13,096 nucleotides of DNA from assembly GCA_937127205.1 (NCBI GenBank), contig CAKZLS010000193.1, forward strand, positions 1 to 13,096. The letters run 5' to 3'. The notes beneath the pieces were generated by a model. The model searched no databases. It saw only the letters and a list, made by a program, of their open reading frames with translations, and was not told where the DNA came from. Every line of letters starts with the position of its first letter. Position 1 is the stretch's first letter. Source of the stretch: an uncultured Rhodospirillales bacterium. GTDB lineage: Bacteria; Pseudomonadota; Alphaproteobacteria; Rhodospirillales; Defluviicoccaceae. Position numbers and translations under genes: made by a program. Below, piece by piece: positions 7,600-13,096 of the stretch.

Positions 7600-7841
7600 G
7601 AACCGCCGGCGGGCGATTGGCGGGTGCCACCGCAGGTGGGACATCCCGTCAGACGTAAAACGAGCGGCACGATCCCGAGCACGCCTAACCAAGCGGGAAA
7701 ACCGTCGCTGGCGAAAAACATCGAGAACAGCACGGCACTAGCGATCAGTGTGGGAGTCCAGGCTACTATCCTGACGGCACCGGCTCCTCGCACCGGCGCC
7801 TGACAACTCTGAACTTCGATTTGTAAGGTCATGATCAACAC
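7584..7841 (-). CDS. Small DUF2892-like membrane protein with CxxC
   Basis: This is an 85-residue product with two hydrophobic helices (about 23-43 and 49-65). The second, WLGVLGIVPLVLRLTGCPTC (51-70), resembles the end of DUF2892 proteins, the membrane part of YgaP-type rhodaneses, in which a WLGLIGLIPLL-like helix runs into a conserved CP motif. Here the motif is CPTC (67-70), a potential redox or metal-binding pair. The N-terminal part before the first helix contains another Cys (13). The start is GTG 7841 with a weak GGA six bases upstream, or ATG 7832 (82 residues). The gene overlaps the downstream Sel1-repeat gene by 16 bp in another frame, which suggests a two-gene unit. The assignment rests on my memory of the family pattern and should be tested with a profile search. 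Confidence 0.62.
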   Translation of the reverse strand: MLIMTLQIEVQSCQAPVRGAGAVRIVAWTPTLIASAVLFSMFFASDGFPAWLGVLGIVPLVLRLTGCPTCGGTRQSPAGGSWPGH

Positions 7842-8053
7842 GCTTTGTCCATTTTGCGAAACCGGCGCACCAACTTTGTCGGCAGTGTTATCTTAAGCCC
7901 GAGCGCCGCGCATATCGTTTCACGATGCGTCACATCTTCGTGCGGTTCCGGGTCCCCGCCGACCGTAGGGTCCGGTCGGTGATCGACCGTTCCCCGGATT
8001 ACGCTCGCGCTCCATCCAGGCTACAGTCGGGGATCACGCGATTGGAAAATGCT
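7842..8053. other. Divergent intergenic region and leader
   Basis: These 212 bp lie between the DUF2892-like gene (-) and the DUF6940-like gene (+). They should hold promoters for both, but no convincing -35/-10 pair is visible. The notable content is a set of competing inverted repeats at 7957-7989. Confidence 0.5.
7957..7989 (+). repeat. Three interleaved complementary arms (alternative hairpins)
   Basis: CCGACCG (7959-7965) pairs with CGGTCGG (7973-7979) around a 7-nt loop, extendable by a G-U and a C-G pair (7957-7981). The same middle arm, as CGGTCG (7973-7978), also pairs with CGACCG (7984-7989) around a 5-nt loop. The two hairpins exclude each other. They sit 65-97 bp upstream of the DUF6940-like start. 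Confidence 0.6.
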
Positions 8054-8656
8054 ATGCCTTGGAACGCCGAACTCGAAACACTCAAGCAAGGCCGCGTCGT
8101 TCACGTCCGCGTCCATCGCGACGGGAGCCCGGCAGCCTTCGCCGAGGTCATCAATGCCTGGCAAAAAGACGCCGGCTTGCGGGTCGTGTTTGTCGATGTG
8201 TTGGCTCGCGCTCCCTTCCCCGCTTACTTCTGGGAAACGCCGCCGGTTACCCAGGAAACCGTGGCGCGGCCGTTCGAGTTCGTCATGGTGGACGGTCCGG
8301 CGCTGGCCCTCATGGATCCCGATCCCGATGCCTTTGCCCGGTACTTCGAAGCCGCGGGGCCGGACGCGGAAGTGGCGGCGTTCGCCAATCTCGGCGGCGA
8401 CGCGTTTCTGGTGACGCCCACGCCACGGGCCGCGCCGCATGTCTACCCGCACATCGCCGCCTTCGCCCGCAACGCCGCCATGAACCAGCAGCACGCCTTC
8501 TGGCAAGCCGTCGGTTGCGCCATGAGCGATCGTCTCGCCGATCGCCCGGTGTGGCTCAGTACGTCCGGGTTGGGCGTCGCCTGGCTGCACGCGCGGCTCG
8601 ACAGCCGGCCCAAGTACTATACGTTCGACGCGTATCGCCAATATCCTTCCCCTTAA
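8054..8656 (+). CDS. Conserved protein of unknown function (DUF6940-like)
   Basis: This is a 200-residue soluble protein without a signal peptide or membrane segment. It matches the pattern I associate with the DUF6940 family: a mid-protein APFPAYFWETPPVT (53-66) and FEFVMVDGPALA (75-86), then FANLGGDAFLVTP (110-122), YPHIAAFAR (131-139) and the C-terminal signature WLSTSGLGVAWLHARLDS followed by RPKYY (168-189). No biochemical function is known to me. The dense conserved aromatic, Asp/Arg and His positions (Trp60, Glu61, His133, Trp168, His179, Arg181, Lys187) look like an enzyme or ligand site, but that is inference. ATG 8054, with GGAAA at 8044-8048, is preferred over an upstream ATG at 7925, whose extra 43 residues are Arg-rich and do not look coding. 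The Nudix gene follows 18 bp later, so the two are probably cotranscribed. Confidence 0.85.
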   Translation: MPWNAELETLKQGRVVHVRVHRDGSPAAFAEVINAWQKDAGLRVVFVDVLARAPFPAYFWETPPVTQETVARPFEFVMVDGPALALMDPDPDAFARYFEAAGPDAEVAAFANLGGDAFLVTPTPRAAPHVYPHIAAFARNAAMNQQHAFWQAVGCAMSDRLADRPVWLSTSGLGVAWLHARLDSRPKYYTFDAYRQYPSP

Positions 8657-8674
8657 CTGCGAGCAGAGAACCCG

Positions 8675-9085
8675 ATGACCGACAAGGTGCCAGAGTGGAT
8701 GTACCGACAGTCCGCAGTCATCGCGTGGCGCCAGGGAGACGACGGGCCCGAAATCTTGCTCATCACGTCGCGGAAGAAGAAACGCTGGGTGCTGCCCAAG
8801 GGCGTGGTCGATCCCGGCATGACGCCGCCGGCATCGGCCGCCAAAGAAGCCTGGGAAGAAGCCGGCATCAAAGGAACCGTCGACGAAACACCGCTCGGTA
8901 TTTACCGGTACGACAAATGGGGCGGGACGTGTTCGGTCGAGGTATTCGCCATGACCGGCGTGACGGAAGCCCCCGACTGGCCGGAAGCAACATTTCGCGA
9001 CCGGGAATGGGTGTCGTTGGACGAGGCTCGGCGACGAGTCGATGAGGATGGTTTGAAAGGAATTATTAGTGACCTAGATCTATGA
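8675..9085 (+). CDS. Nudix hydrolase with variant Nudix box
   Basis: This is a 136-residue single-domain Nudix protein. Nudix enzymes cleave nucleoside or inositol diphosphates linked to another group, using divalent metal. The box begins at Gly43 and ends in KEAWEEAGI (57-65). The metal-binding glutamates Glu58, Glu61 and Glu62 are present. Two canonical positions differ: the first Glu is Met49 and the Arg is Lys57. The preceding RKKKRWVLPKG (33-43) resembles diphosphoinositol-polyphosphate and diadenosine-polyphosphate hydrolases (the DIPP/MutT-like group common in alphaproteobacteria), so a polyphosphorylated substrate is a reasonable guess, not a proof. The C-terminal half (EWVSLDEARRRV, 111-122) is typical. 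The gene follows the DUF6940-like gene by 18 bp. Its stop region overlaps by 6 bp the end of the convergent acyl-CoA synthetase gene. Confidence 0.93.
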   Translation: MTDKVPEWMYRQSAVIAWRQGDDGPEILLITSRKKKRWVLPKGVVDPGMTPPASAAKEAWEEAGIKGTVDETPLGIYRYDKWGGTCSVEVFAMTGVTEAPDWPEATFRDREWVSLDEARRRVDEDGLKGIISDLDL

Positions 9086-10630
9086 CGCTTTCGCTGCCAT
9101 CCGCTTGAGGGTCACGCGGTCCACCTTGCCGGTGGGGTTCAGCGGCATCGTCTCCAGAAATACGATGTACTCGGGCGCCCTGTAGCCGATCCGCTCGCGG
9201 GCGAATTCGATCAGTTCGCCGCCGGTAGGCGGTTCGGTTCCGGGCCGCAGCGTTACATAGGCCAGAACGTCCTCGCCGTGCACCGGATCGTGGATACCCA
9301 CCGCGCCCGCGGCTTCCACCGCCGGATGATCGAGCAGGGCCTCTTCCACTTCCTGGGGCGAGATGTTGGATGCGTCGTGGACGATGATTTGCTTCTTGCG
9401 GCCGCGGAACCATAGATACCCATCTTTGTCCCTGCGCATCATATCGCCGGTATCCAGCCAGCCGTCGCGGATCACTTCGGACGTGGCCGCGTCTGCGCCC
9501 CAGTAACCGCGCATGATCGAGCGGGATTGCACCCAGAGGCGGCCATCGGCATCCGCCGGCACCTCGGCGCCGTCGTCGTCGCGGATGGACAGCGTAAATC
9601 CCGGTATCGGTCGTCCCACCGAGCCGATCCTGATCTCACCGTCTGGCGGGTTGAGCGCCGTCAGCCCCACTTCCGAACATCCGTATCCCTCGTCGATGGG
9701 AAAGCCGGTAAGCGCGATGAATTCGCGCTCCAGTTCCGCCGGAACCTTGTCGGCGCCACCCCGGCACATCCGCAGCGACGAAAAGTCTTCGCGGCGCGCG
9801 TGCCCATCGCGGACGATTCCGAACAGGGCCGCCGGCAGCATGCACAGCACCGTCGGCCGCTCCTCGCGCAGCAGCGGCAGGATCTCCGGCGCATCGAAAC
9901 TGCGGGCGACGATGACCCGCGCGCCCACCGACAGCGCGGAAAGTGAAAACATGAACCCGCCCAGATGTGAAACGGACGAGCCTGGGAGCACCACATCGTT
10001 CCGGGTGAACAGAAACGCGCCGGCGCAGCTCGCGAACATCCAACGAAGTGACTCGTGGGTGTGGGTGACACCCTTGGACGGACCAGTACTGCCGGACGTG
10101 AAGAAGACGATGGCCGGCGCCGCCGGATCGGGCGCCGGAAGCGGCCGATCGCCAGGATCCTCGTTCAAAAGCGCTTCGAAGTCCGAGCGGTCGGCGGAAG
10201 ATTCCCGGTCCCAGTAGCTGATGACGCCAAGGGGTAGTCGACCGACCATGCGGCTGGCTGCAAGATCTTCACGGCGCTCGGCGTGGGCAAGCAGCACCGA
10301 CGCCTCCGTCACCTCCAGCGCGTGGTCGATTTGCGGCGGCATGTAGCGATAATTGAGCGGCGTCGCTATCAGCCCGGCGCGCATACAGGCGAGATAATGG
10401 ATAAGCAATTCGGTGCGGTTCGGCATCAGCGATGCGACGCGGCCGCCGGGCTTGAGCCCGAGGCCGAGAAGATTACGGGCCAGACGATCGCACGCCTGGT
10501 CGAGGGCACGCCAAGTCCAGCGCGTCCTCAGCGATACCAACGCCGCATCGTCCGGGGTGGCCCCTATTCCTTTGCCCAGGATATCGAGCAATGGGACGGT
10601 ACTATCGAGAGGCGGTCCAAAGAACGGCAT
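9080..10630 (-). CDS. AMP-dependent acyl-CoA synthetase / ligase
   Basis: This is a 516-residue member of the ANL superfamily, which activates a carboxylic acid to an acyl-adenylate and usually passes it to CoA. The P-loop-like A3 motif is TSGSTGPSKG (178-187). The A5 motif is YGCSE (316-320; canonical YGxTE). The A7 motif contains WLDTGD (391-396). The hinge region is RGRKK (409-413), and the C-terminal catalytic lysine is Lys502 in NPTGKVDR. The length fits fatty or aromatic acyl-CoA ligases. The A8 loop after the hinge reads VHDASNISPQEVE (417-429), where relatives usually have a Gly-Gly pair. The substrate cannot be told from sequence. The ATG start lacks a strong ribosome site. The GNAT gene lies 160 bp upstream on the same strand, so cotranscription is possible but not compelling. 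Confidence 0.95.
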   Translation of the reverse strand: MPFFGPPLDSTVPLLDILGKGIGATPDDAALVSLRTRWTWRALDQACDRLARNLLGLGLKPGGRVASLMPNRTELLIHYLACMRAGLIATPLNYRYMPPQIDHALEVTEASVLLAHAERREDLAASRMVGRLPLGVISYWDRESSADRSDFEALLNEDPGDRPLPAPDPAAPAIVFFTSGSTGPSKGVTHTHESLRWMFASCAGAFLFTRNDVVLPGSSVSHLGGFMFSLSALSVGARVIVARSFDAPEILPLLREERPTVLCMLPAALFGIVRDGHARREDFSSLRMCRGGADKVPAELEREFIALTGFPIDEGYGCSEVGLTALNPPDGEIRIGSVGRPIPGFTLSIRDDDGAEVPADADGRLWVQSRSIMRGYWGADAATSEVIRDGWLDTGDMMRRDKDGYLWFRGRKKQIIVHDASNISPQEVEEALLDHPAVEAAGAVGIHDPVHGEDVLAYVTLRPGTEPPTGGELIEFARERIGYRAPEYIVFLETMPLNPTGKVDRVTLKRMAAKAS

Positions 10631-10719
10631 GCACCGAGATATCCCACAGATAATGGCGGCCCGGTTTGAGGATCCAAGCCCTAGAAAAGTTTCAGAAATG
10701 GATCTGACTCATATTTCGG

Positions 10720-10735
10720 TCCGATGTCCATCGGA
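10720..10735. promoter_or_regulatory. Perfect 7-2-7 dyad upstream of the acyl-CoA synthetase gene
   Basis: TCCGATG-TC-CATCGGA is a 16-bp dyad with perfect arms in the 160-bp gap between the GNAT stop and the synthetase start, about 90 bp upstream of the latter. Size and symmetry suit a dimeric repressor, and acyl-CoA ligase genes are often controlled by TetR- or MarR-type regulators. No regulator gene is adjacent, and the arms are short enough to occur by chance. Confidence 0.3.
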
Positions 10736-10790
10736 AAGCGCACCCCGAACCATGGTCGAAGGCAATCGCATTTGGTCCGGGCGCTCGGCG

Positions 10791-11339
10791 CTACTCGCAC
10801 CAATACTCAGGCTTGTTCAGTGCGTCCGCGCACATGACCGTTCCCCGTACGCTACCCAATACGCCCGGTCGAAGGGCTCGAACCATCCACGCATCCGTGT
10901 GCTCGGGGGCGATGGGGTACGGCGCCGCCAAACCGAATTTGGCCGCCGGTTCGAATTGATGGCGCGAATAGTATTGCGGATAGCCGAGGACGAACACCAA
11001 AGCCACACCGGCTTTCGTCAGGTGCCGAACGGCTGTGGCTATCAGTTCTCCGCCAATTCCGCGACCTTGCGCCTCCGGGACAACGGCCAGCGGCGCCATG
11101 ATCAAAAATGGATATGGAATTTCCGACTCAGTCAGTCGCGCGGCCGAAAACAGGATATGCCCAACCGGCCCAGCGTCCGTCAGGGCGATCAGCGATAGAG
11201 CGGGCTGGGCGCTGGGGTCCGCCAATAGTGCACTCACCAGTTCGGCTTCCTCCTGTTGGCCGAAGGCGCTGGCATGAATATGGAGCACGTCCGTCAAATC
11301 GGACTCCCCTGTCTCTCTTATCCGCTCCCTTATTCCCAC
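10791..11339 (-). CDS. GNAT-family N-acetyltransferase (YhbS-like)
   Basis: This is a 182-residue GNAT protein; the family transfers acetyl from acetyl-CoA to an amine. The acetyl-CoA pyrophosphate-binding motif A is VVPEAQGRGIGGELI (86-100), with the Q/RxxGxG/A signature as QGRGIG. The preceding strand MAPLAV (81-86) and the later GYPQYYSRHQFEPAAKFGL (119-137) match YhbS-type predicted acetyltransferases, in which a Tyr after motif A often acts as general acid. The acceptor is unknown. The GTG start at 11339 is chosen because GAGG lies 7 nt upstream; a TTG at 11378 would add 13 residues with AGG directly abutting it. The ribosome site and start codon fall inside a small hairpin, described separately. 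The gene is divergent from the cyclase gene. Confidence 0.9.
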   Translation of the reverse strand: MGIRERIRETGESDLTDVLHIHASAFGQQEEAELVSALLADPSAQPALSLIALTDAGPVGHILFSAARLTESEIPYPFLIMAPLAVVPEAQGRGIGGELIATAVRHLTKAGVALVFVLGYPQYYSRHQFEPAAKFGLAAPYPIAPEHTDAWMVRALRPGVLGSVRGTVMCADALNKPEYWCE

Positions 11340-11354
11340 GTCGACACCTCGACG
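11339..11354 (-). promoter_or_regulatory. Hairpin over the GNAT ribosome site and start codon
   Basis: In the - strand transcript CGUCGA (11354-11349) pairs with UCGACG (11344-11339) around the loop GGUG. The Shine-Dalgarno GAGG (11350-11347) spans stem and loop, and the first base of the GTG start (11339) closes the stem, so initiation could be masked. Confidence 0.4.
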
Positions 11355-11467
11355 GATCCTACATGTGTCATCGTTCAACCTGTAATTTGAGTGCTATTTC
11401 CGCCTCATGCTGAATGCTTTCCACCCGGTGTCAAGGGATCCAATACCCAGACGTAGATGACTTACAG

Positions 11468-11496
11468 TTGAACACGCCCCTATTGGCATGGATGAT
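11468..11496 (+). promoter_or_regulatory. Candidate sigma-70 promoter of the cyclase gene
   Basis: TTGAAC (11468-11473) and GATGAT (11491-11496) are separated by exactly 17 bp, each matching 4 of 6 consensus bases. Transcription would begin near 11503, after the upstream ATGs at 11414 and 11492 and before GTG 11564, in line with the chosen start. Confidence 0.3.
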
Positions 11497-11563
11497 TCTG
11501 CGGGCCATATCAATTGCTAAGCTCGTCACGCGAGCCCAACCGTTTCAACAGCGGGATCAGCGC

Positions 11564-12940
11564 GTGCAAAGCGATACCGCCAGCCAGCAAACCCGGATCG
11601 CCGAAACTTTTCGGGACGCTGAACAGGCTGGTTTGCGGATCGCCATCAAGGGACGTCTGGTTGCGTTGGCGCTGCTCGGCGTCTTTCTGGTGGGTTCGCG
11701 CATCCAAAACCCGGACCACGCGCTCGAACTCGGTCTTAGCATCGCTCTATTCGCGGTGCTCGGCATCATCCAATACGTCCTGATCGGGTCGCAATACGAC
11801 CGGCCCTGGCTCAAGTACGCCTTCATCACCCTCGATATCGCGATCCTCTCGTTTCTGGTGGCCACCCAGCCGATCTACGACACCATCGACGTGCCCCAAG
11901 CCATGTCGTTCCGTAACGCCATCTTCCCGTTCTACTTCCTGATCCTCGGCATTGCCGCCTTCAGCTTTTCGCCGGGTTTGGTGCTGTGGTCCGGGTTCAC
12001 CGTGGCGGCCGGCTGGCTCGGCGCGTTCGCCTGGGCGATCCGCGACATGGAGGAGCGGTTCACCTGGACCGACATAGGCGCCAACCCCACGACGGAGCAG
12101 TTCCTGGCGATCTTTCTCCACCCAAACTTCGTCGCCACCGGCAGCCGGGTTCAGGAGGCGGTTGCCTACATTTTGGTGGCCGTGCTGATCGCGACCGTGG
12201 TCTGGCGGGCGCGACGAACGGTGCGACGGCAACTGGAACTGGACAAGCAACACCAGACACTATCCGACATCTTCGGACGCTATATGCCGCGCGGCATCGC
12301 CGATGCTCTGATCAACGATCACGGACTGCTGCAACCGGTGGAAGACACGGCGACGGTGCTATTCATCGACCTGGCCGGCTTTACCAAGATGACCGAGGCA
12401 AACGGGCCCCGGCGCGTGGTCGGCGTACTCAATGCTTTTTTCGACGAGGCAACCGCCACCATCACGCGCTACGACGGCGTGGTCACCCAGTTCATCGGCG
12501 ACGCGATCATGGCGACCTTCAATCTTCCCGTGAAAGACCCGGAGCACGCCGCCAACGCGGTACGCGCCGCCCTCGATATCGTCAACCTGACCGCCGAGCG
12601 GACCTTCGACGGTGAGCGCCTGGAGATTCGCGCCGGCATCGCCACCGGGCCGGTGATTGCCGGAAGCGTGGGCGGCGGCGGCCGTCAGACCTATTCCCGC
12701 TACGGCGACACCGTCAATCTATCGGCCCGCCTCGAGGGGCTTAACAAGAAACAGGGAACCCGGATCTTGATGGACGCGGCCACCGCCAAGCGCCTCTCCG
12801 ATATTCCCGTACGCGAAATCGGCCCGGTGCCGGTTCGCGGCTTCTCCGATCCGGTGACGGTTTCCACACCCGACACAGCGACGGCAGCGTACTTGCGACG
12901 GTTGCCTGGATCTCTGGAAAAGCCCGGCGTCAACGGATGA
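11564..12940 (+). CDS. Membrane class III adenylate/guanylate cyclase
   Basis: The product makes a cyclic nucleotide from ATP (or GTP). Numbered from GTG 11564 (458 residues), a short cytoplasmic head is followed by about six hydrophobic segments (around 32-45, 55-74, 84-101, 120-135, 138-159, 198-215), a linker ending in FGRYMPRGIADALI (237-250) and the cyclase domain (about 258-445). Metal-binding aspartates are Asp269 (FIDLAGFT) and Asp313 (FIGDAIM). The transition-state pair is Asn385 and Arg389 (GDTVNLSARL). The two base-specificity positions are Gln309 and Ser378 rather than Lys and Asp/Thr. The membrane part is probably a sensor or anchor. GTG 11564 has GGGA 7 nt upstream, and third-position GC is visibly lower before it; the frame could start at ATG 11414 (508 residues). 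The 3' end overlaps by 11 bp a convergent gene. Confidence 0.94.
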   Translation: MQSDTASQQTRIAETFRDAEQAGLRIAIKGRLVALALLGVFLVGSRIQNPDHALELGLSIALFAVLGIIQYVLIGSQYDRPWLKYAFITLDIAILSFLVATQPIYDTIDVPQAMSFRNAIFPFYFLILGIAAFSFSPGLVLWSGFTVAAGWLGAFAWAIRDMEERFTWTDIGANPTTEQFLAIFLHPNFVATGSRVQEAVAYILVAVLIATVVWRARRTVRRQLELDKQHQTLSDIFGRYMPRGIADALINDHGLLQPVEDTATVLFIDLAGFTKMTEANGPRRVVGVLNAFFDEATATITRYDGVVTQFIGDAIMATFNLPVKDPEHAANAVRAALDIVNLTAERTFDGERLEIRAGIATGPVIAGSVGGGGRQTYSRYGDTVNLSARLEGLNKKQGTRILMDAATAKRLSDIPVREIGPVPVRGFSDPVTVSTPDTATAAYLRRLPGSLEKPGVNG

Positions 12941-13096
12941 TCTGTTGGAGATGGGCGTCGAGAACATCGAAGGCAGGCGGATGGCAACGGAACCCGAGGT
13001 GTCCGTCGGGCCGAACAATGCAGAGCGTCGCCCCCGGGGCGGCGAGGCGGTCGTGAAGATTGCCGTCCGGATCCCACAACACATCGTCCGGGAACG
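12930..13096 (-). CDS. C-terminal end of FAD-dependent monooxygenase-like protein (partial)
   Basis: Only the last 54 complete codons and the TGA (12930-12932) lie in the window; the gene continues beyond the right edge, so no start is present. The open frame begins FPDDVLWDPDG, continues LHDRLAAPGATLCIVRPDGH and LGFRCHPPAFDVLDAHL, and ends IIR. The pattern LxLVRPDGhvgxR followed by an amphipathic helix is that of the C-terminal thioredoxin-like domain of flavoprotein aromatic hydroxylases (phenol hydroxylase/MhpA/PgaE type), which does not itself carry the FAD site. The FAD-binding motifs that would prove the family are outside the window. Codon use (mostly G/C at position three) and the clean tail-to-tail overlap with the cyclase gene support a real gene. 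Two other - strand frames cover the same bases but do not resemble proteins. Confidence 0.68.
   Translation of the reverse strand, partial: FPDDVLWDPDGNLHDRLAAPGATLCIVRPDGHLGFRCHPPAFDVLDAHLQQIIR

Noticed and set aside
6369..7601. 410-codon + strand frame across the LysM gene and antisense to the Sel1 gene
   Set aside because: The product is extremely Arg-rich and low in complexity, and the frame crosses two well-supported genes on opposite strands.
7876..7894. TTGTCG and TATCTT as a + strand promoter
   Set aside because: The elements are only 7 bp apart, far from the required 16-18 bp.
7925..8053. Upstream extension of the DUF6940-like gene to ATG 7925
   Set aside because: The added 43 residues are Arg-rich, contain the hairpin repeats and precede the point where the family-like sequence begins; ATG 8054 has its own ribosome site.
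8059..9045. 328-codon + strand frame overlapping the DUF6940-like and Nudix genes
   Set aside because: It is the +1/+2 shadow of two genes with recognisable motifs, with an Arg/Gly-rich translation.
9513..10217. 234-codon + strand frame antisense to the acyl-CoA synthetase
   Set aside because: The Ser/Arg/Pro-rich product is antisense to the A3-A5 core motifs of the synthetase and has no family resemblance.
12700..13084. Two - strand frames (125 and 121 codons) near the right edge
   Set aside because: They lie antisense to the cyclase C-terminus and have atypical Arg/Ser-rich composition. The third frame, open to the edge and ending at 12930, reads as a credible monooxygenase C-terminus.

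Overview
The window looks like ordinary chromosome from a GC-rich alphaproteobacterium, probably Rhodospirillales-like. This is inferred from the strong G/C preference at third codon positions, the frequent GTG starts, and the look of the PPK1, fasciclin, LysM and Nudix proteins. There are no tRNA or rRNA genes, transposases, phage genes, CRISPR arrays or tracts of foreign composition. I found twelve genes: eleven complete and one cut by the right edge. I see no convincing new multi-gene system. The best leads are one gene of unknown function paired with a Nudix hydrolase, and two enzymes with unusual active-site residues.

Layout. Bases 1-3200, + strand: polyphosphate kinase (ppk1), overlapping by 4 bp a small lipoprotein gene, then a separate secreted fasciclin-domain gene with a clear intrinsic terminator. 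Bases 3200-5800: a large MscS-family mechanosensitive channel on the - strand, convergent with the fasciclin gene across a hairpin-rich gap. Bases 6049-7841: a membrane-anchored Ig-like/LysM protein (+), convergent with a two-gene - strand unit (a small DUF2892-like membrane protein followed by a Sel1-repeat protein). Bases 8054-9085: an unknown conserved protein (DUF6940-like) followed 18 bp later by a Nudix hydrolase (+). Bases 9080-11339: an AMP-dependent acyl-CoA synthetase and a GNAT acetyltransferase (-). Bases 11564-12940: a membrane class III nucleotide cyclase (+). From 12930 to the right edge: the 3' end of a flavoprotein monooxygenase-like gene (-).

How the genes relate. From 2139 to 7841 every product carries a signal peptide, lipobox or membrane segments (lipoprotein, fasciclin, MscS, LysM, DUF2892-like, Sel1), so this part is an envelope neighbourhood, though its genes lie in several transcription units. 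PPK1 (polyphosphate synthesis), the Nudix hydrolase (phosphoanhydride hydrolysis) and the cyclase (second messenger) all bear on nucleotide or phosphate signalling, but nothing in the sequence links them in one pathway. Several neighbours are packed tail to tail with overlapping stop regions (9080-9085 and 12930-12940).

Starts were moved from the longest ORF where a Shine-Dalgarno sequence, codon usage or domain limits favoured a shorter one (fasciclin, mscS, LysM, Sel1, DUF6940-like, GNAT and cyclase genes).
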